Shown here piece by piece: positions 1-6,327 of a stretch of 10,608 bases of DNA (its first letter is position 1; the number at the start of each line of letters is the position of its first letter). Made by a program: the position numbers and the translations under genes. The stretch is from Candidatus Adiutrix sp. (GTDB taxonomy: Bacteria; Desulfobacterota; Desulfarculia; Adiutricales; Adiutricaceae), in the NCBI GenBank assembly GCA_031273445.1, contig JAISRV010000312.1, forward strand, positions 1-10,608, given 5' to 3'. A model generated the notes under the pieces. It was given only the letters and a program-made list of their open reading frames with translations, did not search any database and was not told the origin of the DNA.

Positions 1-36
1 CAATCAGCACCAAAAAGCAATTCAAGAATTTGGATT

Positions 37-94
37 TACATGGCCATGTATTTTGAATCAGATTCAACATTGATCCTGTAAATACAATGAGTTG
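37..94. repeat. Three adjacent inverted repeats in AT-rich DNA
   Basis: Three dyads lie almost end to end. TACATGGCCATGTA (37-50) is a perfect 14-bp palindrome. TTGAATCAGATTCAA (53-67) has 7-bp arms around one base. CAACATTG (65-72) pairs imperfectly with CAATGAGTTG (85-94), with a 2-nt bulge. The surrounding 1-110 is AT-rich and has no coding signature, unlike the DNA on its right. Dyads like the first two can be operators for dimeric regulators, but no convincing -35/-10 pair was found beside them and no regulator gene is in the window. The function is unknown. Confidence 0.5.
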
Positions 95-264
95 TGCAAA
101 ATAGGCTCAGGAACTTCAGGTTAAGCGCCGAAGAGCAGGCCCCCTTCCGGGCCAAAGCGCCCGAAGTGGCCAAAAAATTCGTGGAAATGGCCGGGCCTGA
201 GGCCCAGAAGCTGCTCGACGCCCTGGCCGCCGAGGTCAAACAGCTGGAAGAGGCTAAAAAATAG
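91..264 (+). pseudogene. 3' remnant of a TRAP-type solute-binding protein gene (tentative)
   Basis: A frame open from the TGA at 88-90 to the TAG at 262-264 encodes a C-terminal-looking tail whose core reads LSAEEQAPFRAKAPEVAKKF, followed by VEMAGPEAQKLLDAL and a charged helical end. The pattern 'LS-EE-FR-A--V---FVE-AGPE---LL' resembles the C-terminal helices of DctP/TeaA-type periplasmic substrate-binding subunits of TRAP transporters; this is from memory of the family and is not certain. GC-rich codon use starts only around 103-121. Upstream the same frame has TAA (79-81) and TGA (88-90), and none of the three plus-strand frames continues the protein, so the 5' part is missing. The only near-start is GTG at 94, with no good ribosome binding site. 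I read it as a gene truncated by rearrangement or deletion. TRAP systems are established ectoine importers (TeaABC, UehABC), so a lost importer beside an ectoine-like operon would make sense. Confidence 0.4.
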
Positions 265-282
265 CTCCGCGCGGCCCTCGGC

Positions 283-326
283 AAGCGCGGCGGCGCGGCC
301 ACGAATCCGGGCCGGCCGCCGCGCTT
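283..326 (+). terminator. Strong GC-rich hairpin after the truncated gene
   Basis: AAGCGCGGCGGC (283-294) pairs perfectly with GCCGCCGCGCTT (315-326). After a bulged G295 the stem continues with CGGCC (296-300) against GGCCG (310-314), closing a 9-nt loop. It begins 18 nt after the TAG of the truncated gene. There is no T-run on its 3' side, so it is not a textbook Rho-independent terminator; it may protect the 3' end or terminate with help. The DNA from 327 to 426 holds no gene I can support, and the promoter of the following operon should lie there. TTGAGA at 360-365 has no well-spaced -10 partner, so no promoter is called. Confidence 0.4.
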
Positions 327-437
327 CCGGGCCGCTTCCGGCGGAAATCCACCGGGCATTTGAGATATTCCGCGCCATAACCGAAGCATAAAATCATCAG
401 CGTGTAGCCCGCCGCGTGCCCCGAATAAGGAGTCATC

Positions 438-1667
438 ATGAAAAACGTTTGGGAAGAAGCTCAGTTCAACCTGCGGACGGCGGCGGAGACCATGGGTCTT
501 GAACCGGAAATAACCGAAAGGCTGCTGACGCCCATGCGCTTTACGGAGTTCACCATACCCGTGCGCATGGACGACGGCCGGAAAAAAATATTTACCGCCT
601 ACCGCAGCTGGCATCAGGACGCCACCGGCCCGACCAAAGACGGGACCCGCGTCCGCCCGAATCTGACCCCGGAAGAAATAAAGGCCCTGTCGCTGTTTAT
701 GAGCATCAAGCACGCCGTGGCCGGCATCCCCGCCGGCGGCGGCAAAGGCGGCATCAAGGCCGATCCGGCGGCTTTGAGCGAAGGCGAATACGAACGGCTC
801 ATCCGCGGCTTCATGCGGCGTTTGGCCCCCAAAGGGGCTTTCGTCGATATCCCCGGCGCGGACATCGGCACCGGCGCCCAGGCCATGGCCTGGATGCTGG
901 ACGAATATGAGCAGATGAACGGCTTTCATTCCCCGGCGGCCGTCAACGACAAACCCTTCGAACTGGGCGGTTCGCGCGGCGGCTTTGAAGCCACCGGCTG
1001 GGGCGTGGCCGCCTGCGCGGAGCGCGCGGCCGGGGAATTGAAGCTGGCCGGCGGCCGGGTGGTCATTCAGGGTTTCGGCCAGGTGGGTTCGATCACCGCC
1101 GGCGCCTTATTTCAGTCGGGCTATAAAATCGTGGCCGTTTCCGATATATCCGGCGCCGTCGCCGCCCAAAAGGGCTTGAATATCCCGGCCCTGGTCGAGC
1201 ATGTCGAAAAAACCGGCCAGGTCGCCGGCTTCGGCGAAGCTTCGGCCGCCCCGGCGGCCGCCCTGCTGGAGACGGATTGCGACATCCTGATCCCCGCCGC
1301 CGTGCAGGACGTGATCACCGAGGAAAACGCCGGCCGCGTCAAGGCCGGGCTTATCGTCGAGGCCGCCAACGCGCCCACCACTCCGGCGGCCGACGCCGTT
1401 CTTTTGAAGCTGGGCCGGACCATCGTGCCCGACGTCGTCGCCAACAGCGGCGGGGCCATAGTTTGCGATTTCGAGCGTTCCCAGGGGCTTTCCAATGACT
1501 ACTGGAGCCTGGAAAAAGTGCGCGAAAAATTGCGCGGGCGTATCCTGACCGCTTATGACGAAGCCAGGGCCCAGGCCGCGGAACGCGGGGTCTCCATGCG
1601 CCAGGGCGCCTGGATCAACGCCCTTTCCAAGATTCGCGCGGCCATGATGTGGCGCGGCTGGTGCTAA
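438..1667 (+). CDS. Glu/Leu/Phe/Val-type amino acid dehydrogenase (glutamate dehydrogenase-like)
   Basis: This is an NAD(P)-dependent oxidative deaminase of the Glu/Leu/Phe/Val family, which interconverts an amino acid with its 2-oxo acid plus ammonia in the cytoplasm. At 409 aa it is close to the usual size for hexameric GDH. The substrate domain shows the GP-x-K-x-G-x-R segment (G64-R71), K91, the P-x-GGGKGG loop with K103, and D142 in DIPGADIGT, matching the family's catalytic lysine and aspartate. The Rossmann dinucleotide motif GFGQVG is at 212-217, and a typical EAAN-PTTP-AD / PDV-AN-GGA stretch follows. AAGGAG (427-432) ends 5 nt before the ATG, which fixes the start. It is the first intact gene of the catabolic run; 77 nt and a hairpin separate it from the EutD gene. 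Glutamate is the default substrate, but another amino acid cannot be excluded. In this context it probably handles ammonia or amino groups released by the downstream enzymes (inference). Confidence 0.85.
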   Translation: MKNVWEEAQFNLRTAAETMGLEPEITERLLTPMRFTEFTIPVRMDDGRKKIFTAYRSWHQDATGPTKDGTRVRPNLTPEEIKALSLFMSIKHAVAGIPAGGGKGGIKADPAALSEGEYERLIRGFMRRLAPKGAFVDIPGADIGTGAQAMAWMLDEYEQMNGFHSPAAVNDKPFELGGSRGGFEATGWGVAACAERAAGELKLAGGRVVIQGFGQVGSITAGALFQSGYKIVAVSDISGAVAAQKGLNIPALVEHVEKTGQVAGFGEASAAPAAALLETDCDILIPAAVQDVITEENAGRVKAGLIVEAANAPTTPAADAVLLKLGRTIVPDVVANSGGAIVCDFERSQGLSNDYWSLEKVREKLRGRILTAYDEARAQAAERGVSMRQGAWINALSKIRAAMMWRGWC

Positions 1668-1700
1668 GGCCGTTCGCCGACGCGCGAAGAGTTTCGTCTC

Positions 1701-1726
1701 CCGGCGGCCCGAGGCCGCCGGTCTTT
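1701..1726 (+). terminator. Intercistronic hairpin, possible attenuator between gdh and eutD
   Basis: CCGGCGGCC (1701-1709) pairs perfectly with GGCCGCCGG (1713-1721) across a 3-nt CGA loop and is followed by TCTTT (1722-1726). The 9-bp GC stem with a short T-rich tail could end some transcripts from the dehydrogenase gene, or act as a processing or stability element in a continuous operon. The ribosome binding site of the next gene starts about 12 nt later. Confidence 0.45.
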
Positions 1727-1744
1727 ACAAACAGGGAGTTTATG

Positions 1745-2920
1745 ATGAATTTTGAATTATCCGAATTTCACGAGCGCCTCCGCAAAGTCAAAGCCTCGAT
1801 GTTTCATCGTAAAATGGAAGTGCTCATAGTTTCCGACCCCAGCAATATGCACTATCTCTCCGGTTATGACGGCTGGTCTTTTTACGTCCATCAGGGCCTG
1901 ATCGTGGCCCTGGATCACGACGAGCCCATCTGGTGGGGCCGCGGCATGGACGCCAACGGCGCCAAGCTCACTTCCTGGCTTAAACCTGAAAACATCCGCC
2001 CTTATGCGGACGACTACGTTCAGAACCCTTTGAAGCACCCCATGAGCTTCGTGGCCGATCTCATCCGCGAACACGGCTGGGAGCGCAGGAACATCGCCGC
2101 CGAACACGACAACTACTGGTTCACCGGCAAATGCCTGACGACTCTGGCCGGGGAGTTTCCCGGCGCCGGCGGCATCATTGACGCCACGGGCCTGGTCAAT
2201 TGGGCGCGCCTGATCAAGTCGCCCAGGGAAATAGAATACATGCGCCAGGCGGCCAGGGTCTGCGAAAAAGTCATGCGGACCGCCGTGGATTCGATTCAGC
2301 CGGGAAAACTGGAACGGGCCGCGGCGGCCGGCGTCTATCAGGCCTGCGTCATGGGCCTTGAGGAGGCGCCGGGCGATCATCCGGCCATCTTTCCCATCAT
2401 GCCTTCCAACGAACGCACCACCTGCGCCCACCTGGGCTGGGACCCGGCCAGGGTTTACGCTACGGGCGACCTGGTTCTTCTGGAATTGACGGGCGTGCAC
2501 AAGCGTTACCACTGCCCCCTGTCGCGCACGGTTTTTCTGGGGGAACCGCCGGCCAGGCTGAAGAACATAGCGGAGGCCGTTCTGGCCGGGGTGGAAAAAG
2601 TGCTCGACTTCATCAGGCCCGGGCTCACGGCTGAAGAAGTCGAGGCCGAATGGCGTAAGGTCATCGCCAAATACGGCGTCGTCAAGCCTTCGCGTCTGGG
2701 TTATTCCATCGGGGCCAGCTATGTGCCCGACTGGGGCGAGAGAACGGTGAGCTTAAGGCCCGGGGATAAAACCGTTTTGGAGCCGAACATGACCATGCAC
2801 CTGATGCCCGGCATCTGGGAGGACGATCTGGGCTTTGAATCCAGCGAGCCTTTTCTGGTCACGGCCAACGGCTGCGAGCCGTTTATGAATTTTCCCCGGG
2901 GCATTCTGAGGTCCGTATGA
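1745..2920 (+). CDS. eutD: Ectoine hydrolase-type M24 family enzyme (EutD/DoeA-like), copy 1
   Basis: EutD/DoeA opens the cyclic ring of ectoine or 5-hydroxyectoine to an N-acetyl-2,4-diaminobutyrate. The 391-aa protein has the two-domain creatinase/prolidase layout: an N-terminal domain of about 150 residues carrying GYDGWSFYVHQ (40-50), a stretch I associate with EutD/DoeA, then a pita-bread domain from the SPREI motif (159-163). The M24 metal ligands are mostly replaced. The usual Asp-containing motif reads LLELTG...RYHCPLSRT, with E247 at the first Asp. The HGIG motif reads YSIG, and EPG reads MPG at its Glu. H229 lies where the family keeps its pita-bread histidine. This fits the metal-free, Glu-dependent mechanism reported for EutD, rather than a peptidase. 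AGGGAG (1733-1738) lies 6 nt before ATG 1745; ATG 1742 is the alternative. The stop overlaps the next start as ATGA. Ectoine as the exact substrate is inferred. Confidence 0.78.
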   Translation: MNFELSEFHERLRKVKASMFHRKMEVLIVSDPSNMHYLSGYDGWSFYVHQGLIVALDHDEPIWWGRGMDANGAKLTSWLKPENIRPYADDYVQNPLKHPMSFVADLIREHGWERRNIAAEHDNYWFTGKCLTTLAGEFPGAGGIIDATGLVNWARLIKSPREIEYMRQAARVCEKVMRTAVDSIQPGKLERAAAAGVYQACVMGLEEAPGDHPAIFPIMPSNERTTCAHLGWDPARVYATGDLVLLELTGVHKRYHCPLSRTVFLGEPPARLKNIAEAVLAGVEKVLDFIRPGLTAEEVEAEWRKVIAKYGVVKPSRLGYSIGASYVPDWGERTVSLRPGDKTVLEPNMTMHLMPGIWEDDLGFESSEPFLVTANGCEPFMNFPRGILRSV

Positions 2921-4092
2921 GAGACGTCAAAGAGATGGCGGCCGGCGCCGCCGAGGCGATGACGGCTCTGCGCCGCGACATTCACCGGAACCCGGAACTG
3001 GGCCGCCAGGAAGGCCGCACGGCCGCCCTGGCGGAAAGCGCTTTGCGGGAACTCGGCCTTGACGACGTCAAGCGCGTTTTCGGCACGGGGGTGACGGGGC
3101 TTCTCCGGGGCGGCCGTCCCGGGCCGACGCTTCTTTTGCGGGCGGATATGGACGCCCTGCCGCTGGAGGAAGAGGTCGATCTGCCCTTCAAATCCATCGT
3201 TCCCGGGGTCATGCACGCCTGCGCCCATGATGCCCATACGGCTATTTTGCTGACCGCGGCCGAGCTTCTTTCGGAGCTTAAGGAAGAATTGTCCGGCGCG
3301 GTGAAGTTTTGCTTTGAGCCCAACGAAGAAGAAGTCGGGGCTTTGGCCATGATCAGGGAAGGGGTGATGGAGTCGCCCCGGGTCGACGCCGCCGCGGGTC
3401 TGCATCTGTGGGCGCCGCTGCCGTTGGGCAAGATAGCCGTGGATGCGGGGGCCTGTTGGGCCGGCATGGATCATTTTCTGATCAAGGTCAAGGGCCGGGG
3501 AGGGCATACCGCGAGCCCCCACACGGCTGTGGACCCGATTCTGGCGGCGGCCCAGATAATTCAGGGCGTCCAGGTCATGCAGAGCCGGGAGCAGGACCCT
3601 TTCCTGGCCTCCTCGCTTGTCTTCGGCCGCATCGCCGGCGGCTCGGCCGCCAACATAATTCCCGATGTGGTGGAACTGGAAGGAACCCTTCGCTATCTTT
3701 TTGACGGCAGCGACGAAGGGCCATACAAGCCGCGGGTTCGTTTCCGGAATTTGGTCGAAAGCCTGGCTTCCGCTTTCCAGGCCAGGGCGGAGGTCGATTT
3801 TTACTGCTCGCAGCCGCCCCTGGTCAATGACCCGGCCATGACCGCTCTGGCGCGCGAGGCCGCGGTCGAGACCCTGGGCGGCGATGCGCTGGTCAGTTTT
3901 CTCAATCTGGGCGGCGAGGATTTTTCGGAATTCGCGGCCAGGGCGCCCTCTGTTTTCGCCATGATCGGCTGCGGCAATGATGAAATCGGGGCCTCGTATC
4001 CCCATCACCACCCTAAATTTAAAATAGACGAGCGGGCGCTGCCCATTGGTCTTGAGTGGCTGCTGCGCACGACCCTGAAATTTCTTTCCTGA
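2917..4092 (+). CDS. M20 family amidohydrolase, candidate N-acyl-diamino acid deacetylase
   Basis: This is a cytoplasmic dinuclear-metal amidohydrolase of the M20D group (IAA-amino acid hydrolase, hippuricase and N-acetyl-diaminopimelate deacetylase relatives), 391 aa. Visible motifs are DIHRNPELG near the N-terminus, LLLRADMDALP, MHACAHDAHT (99-108, metal ligands C102 and H104; the usual HACGHDGH has both glycines changed to Ala), FEPNEEE (133-139) supplying the catalytic and metal glutamates, GLHLW with H163, a GGHTASPH lid/dimerisation domain, GGEDF (332-336) and HHHP (363-366). The start codon overlaps the EutD stop (ATGA, 2917-2920), indicating translational coupling. In known ectoine pathways the step after EutD is deacetylation by EutE/DoeB, an unrelated succinylglutamate desuccinylase-type enzyme. 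No such gene is here, so this enzyme is the natural candidate for that step (inference). It might instead hydrolyse another amide. Confidence 0.82.
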   Translation: MRDVKEMAAGAAEAMTALRRDIHRNPELGRQEGRTAALAESALRELGLDDVKRVFGTGVTGLLRGGRPGPTLLLRADMDALPLEEEVDLPFKSIVPGVMHACAHDAHTAILLTAAELLSELKEELSGAVKFCFEPNEEEVGALAMIREGVMESPRVDAAAGLHLWAPLPLGKIAVDAGACWAGMDHFLIKVKGRGGHTASPHTAVDPILAAAQIIQGVQVMQSREQDPFLASSLVFGRIAGGSAANIIPDVVELEGTLRYLFDGSDEGPYKPRVRFRNLVESLASAFQARAEVDFYCSQPPLVNDPAMTALAREAAVETLGGDALVSFLNLGGEDFSEFAARAPSVFAMIGCGNDEIGASYPHHHPKFKIDERALPIGLEWLLRTTLKFLS

Positions 4093-4107
4093 GGCGGGAC
4101 TAATATT

Positions 4108-5106
4108 ATGAAGGCCGTCAGACAACCTGACCTGGGCGACGTTTTCGCCGCCCGCAAACGCATCGGAGGTCTCGTGCGCCGAACTCCTTTGGTGAAGGCC
4201 GAAGAGCTTTCGCTGGTTTTGGGCTCCGATGTCTATTTGAAACTGGAATGCCTCCAGATAACCGGGTCTTTCAAGGCCAGAGGCGCGGCCAACCGGCTGC
4301 TGAGCCTGACCGGGGAAGAAAGGCGGCGCGGCGTCGTCGCTTTTTCGACCGGCAACCATGGCCGGGCCGTGGCCGCCTTGAGCCGCGAATTGGGCATACC
4401 GGCGGTCATCTGCCTGTCCACCCGCGTGCCGCGCTATCGCCTTGAGGCCATGCGGGTTTTCGGCGCCGAAATAGCGGCTTATGGCCAAAGCCAGGACGAA
4501 GCTTATCTGAAGGCCCTGGAAATTCAGAAGGAAAGGGGCCTGACCATGGTCGCTCCCTTTGACGACCCTTACGTCATCGCGGGGCAGGGGACCATCGCTC
4601 TGGAGATCATGGAAGAGCTGCCGGAAACCGCCCAGGTGGTCGTGCCGCTTTCCGGGGGCGGGCTTTTCGCCGGCGTGGCCCTGGCGGCCAAGACCATTAG
4701 CGGGTCTATAAAAGCCGCGGGCGTCTCCATGGCGGTTGCCCCGGCCATGATCCGCAGCCTGGAAGCCGGCCGGCCCGTGGAGATCGAGGAAAAAGACAGC
4801 CTGGCCGACGCCCTTCTGGGCGGCGTCGGGCTTGACAACGCGCATACCTTTGAACTGACCAGGCGCTATATCGACCAGACGGTCCTGGTCAGCGAAAGCG
4901 AGATCGCCGCGGGCATGTTCCACGCTTTCGACAAAAGCCGCCTGGCGGTGGAAGGCTCCGGGGCCGTGGGCATCTCCGCCATTCTGGCCGGCCGGATCGA
5001 AAAAAGTTCCGGCCCCACGGTCGTGGTGGTCAGCGGCCAGAACGCCTCGCCCGGCTTTTTGTCGGGCCTTTTCGCCGAGCACTATAAACAGGAGCGGACT
5101 TTATGA
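4108..5106 (+). CDS. eutB: PLP-dependent hydroxyectoine-utilisation dehydratase (EutB-like threonine dehydratase)
   Basis: This is a fold-type II PLP enzyme of the serine/threonine dehydratase group, 332 aa, with no ACT regulatory domain, as in EutB. The PLP lysine is K56 in TGSFKARGA, the substrate loop is STGNHGRA (80-87) and the phosphate-binding loop is SGGGL (182-186). The segments PYVIAGQGTIALEI, LADALLGGVGLDN and AVEGSGAVGI match my memory of EutB more closely than IlvA. EutB is proposed to act on the hydroxylated diaminobutyrate from hydroxyectoine, eliminating water to an enamine/imine that EutC then reduces. No EutC is in the window; RidA lies downstream instead. The start follows the M20 stop by 15 nt, with CGGGA (4095-4099) as a modest ribosome binding site. 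The stop overlaps the next ATG as ATGA (5103-5106). Plain threonine/serine dehydratase is the main alternative. Confidence 0.75.
   Translation: MKAVRQPDLGDVFAARKRIGGLVRRTPLVKAEELSLVLGSDVYLKLECLQITGSFKARGAANRLLSLTGEERRRGVVAFSTGNHGRAVAALSRELGIPAVICLSTRVPRYRLEAMRVFGAEIAAYGQSQDEAYLKALEIQKERGLTMVAPFDDPYVIAGQGTIALEIMEELPETAQVVVPLSGGGLFAGVALAAKTISGSIKAAGVSMAVAPAMIRSLEAGRPVEIEEKDSLADALLGGVGLDNAHTFELTRRYIDQTVLVSESEIAAGMFHAFDKSRLAVEGSGAVGISAILAGRIEKSSGPTVVVVSGQNASPGFLSGLFAEHYKQERTL
5050..5094 (+). promoter_or_regulatory. Hairpin plus shared leader before eutD copy 2
   Basis: Within the 3' end of the dehydratase gene, CCCGGC (5050-5055) can pair with GTCGGG (5061-5066) over a T5 loop, using one G-T pair. 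It is followed by the leader TATAAACAGGAG (5083-5094), whose GGAG lies 8 nt before ATG 5103. The same 12-mer stands before ridA (6311-6322), and a near version, ACAAACAGGGAG (1727-1738), before eutD copy 1. The leader supports the ATG at 5103; the hairpin is weak and may be incidental. Confidence 0.35.
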
Positions 5107-6281
5107 ACCCCAACCCATTTTTCGCCGCCGAAGAATACGGCGCGCGCCTCAAGGCGACCAAGGAACGCATGTATCGGGAAGGTCTTGAGGTTCTGTTGGT
5201 CACGGACCCGGCCAACATGAATTATCTGAGCGGCTATGACGGCTGGTCGTTTTACGTTCATCAGGGCCTTCTGATCCTGATGGACCGCGAAGAGCCCGTC
5301 TGGTTCGGCCGTCAGCAGGACGCCAACGGCGCCCGCCTCACCACCTGGCTTAAGGACGAAAACATCCGCGGCTATATGGACCATTATGTCCAGTCCAACC
5401 TGCGTCACCCCATGGATTTCGTCGCCGACCTTCTGCGCGGGTTCGGGGCGGACAAGCGCCGCCTGGGCGTGGAAATGGACAGTTATTATTTCACCGGGCA
5501 GTGCCTGGAGTCGCTCTCGGAAAATCTGGACCAGGCGGAAATAATGAATGCCCATCTTTTGGTCAACTGGGTTCGCCTGGTCAAATCTCCGCGGGAAATA
5601 GCCTATATGCGCGACGCGGCCCGGATTGTGGAAAAGGCGATGCAGACCGCGATAGAGACCATTGACGCGGGCGTGCGCGAAGGCGACGCCGCGGCCGAGG
5701 TTCTCAGGGCCCAGCTGCGCGGCACGCCGGAATTCACCGGCGACTATGCCTCCATCATGCCCATTATGCCTTCCGGCCTCCGCACGGCCACCGCCCATCT
5801 TTCCTGGGTCGACCGCCGCTATGAGAAAGGCGATCTGGTCTTGCTGGAGCTGGCCGGCAACCGCCATCGCTACCATGCGCCTCTTTCGCGCACCCTGATC
5901 ATAGGGACGCCGCCGGAAGAACTTTCGGACATAGCCAAGGGCGTTATAGACGGTTTGAACGAAGTCATAGACTTCATCCGGCCCGGCGTCACCGGGTAAG
6001 AGGTCGAAGCCGCCTGGCGGAAAGCCGTCAGCGGCACGAAAGTCGTCAAAGAGTCGCGGATGGGCTACGCCTACGGCAACAACTATCCTCCGGACTGGGG
6101 CGAACACACGGTCAGCCTGCGCCCCGGCGACAAAAACGTCTTCGTTCCCGGCATGACCATTCATGTCATGCCCGGCGTATGGCTTGACGAGTTCGGTTTC
6201 GAGTGCAGCGAGCCGATCGTCGTCACTGAAAAAGGCTGCGACTGTTTCGTCGATTTTCCCCGCCGCCTGTTCGTCAAATAG
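5103..6281 (+). pseudogene. eutD: Second EutD/DoeA-like M24 hydrolase, interrupted by one in-frame TAA
   Basis: This is a paralog of the 1745-2920 gene with over half of aligned residues identical, sharing GYDGWSFYVHQ, SPREI, the LLELAG motif with E249, and the terminal DWGE-TVSLRPGDK / MPGVW / SEP block. The frame reads 298 codons, then TAA at 5997-5999, then 93 more codons to TAG at 6279-6281 in the same frame. In copy 1 the aligned codon is GAA (Glu), so one G-to-T change explains the stop. The downstream part keeps full protein similarity and GC-rich codons, so the mutation is recent, a sequencing error, or read through. A protein ending at 298 would lack the last part of the pita-bread domain and should not be functional. 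The ATG overlaps the preceding stop. If intact it would be 392 aa, and could form a mixed dimer with copy 1 or take a second substrate such as hydroxyectoine (inference). Confidence 0.8.
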
Positions 6282-6295
6282 ACCGGCGGGCGATG

Positions 6296-6322
6296 AAGGC
6301 CGTGAGGCCTTATAAACAGGAG
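6296..6322 (+). promoter_or_regulatory. Small hairpin and TATAAACAGGAG leader before ridA
   Basis: AAGGCC (6296-6301) pairs with GGCCTT (6306-6311) over a GTGA tetraloop of the stable GNRA class. The leader TATAAACAGGAG (6311-6322) overlaps the last base of the stem, and its GGAG ends 5 nt before the ridA ATG. The identical 12-mer precedes eutD copy 2. It is a ribosome binding site with a conserved upstream extension; the hairpin may tune access or mark an RNA-processing point. Confidence 0.4.
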
Positions 6323-6327
6323 AGATC

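Noticed and set aside
1745..2920. Calling the M24 proteins Xaa-Pro dipeptidase or aminopeptidase
   Set aside because: Most of the five metal ligands of M24 peptidases are substituted, and the GYDGWSFYVHQ region and the EutB neighbour fit EutD/DoeA better.
2719..5082. A 787-codon open frame on the minus strand across three plus-strand genes
   Set aside because: The plus-strand genes have conserved motifs and coupled starts and stops; the antisense frame stays open only because of GC-rich codon bias and shows no recognisable domain. The same applies to 5082-6329, 36-929 and 1757-2512 on the minus strand.
5997..5999. Recoding of the internal stop as selenocysteine or pyrrolysine
   Set aside because: The codon is TAA, not TGA or TAG, and the paralog has ordinary Glu there. 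Other genes in the window end normally with TAA, TGA and TAG, so code reassignment is not supported.
6060..6281. An independent small gene starting at the ATG at 6060
   Set aside because: Its sequence is the in-frame C-terminus of the second EutD copy; similarity already resumes directly after the TAA, before this ATG, and no convincing ribosome binding site precedes it.
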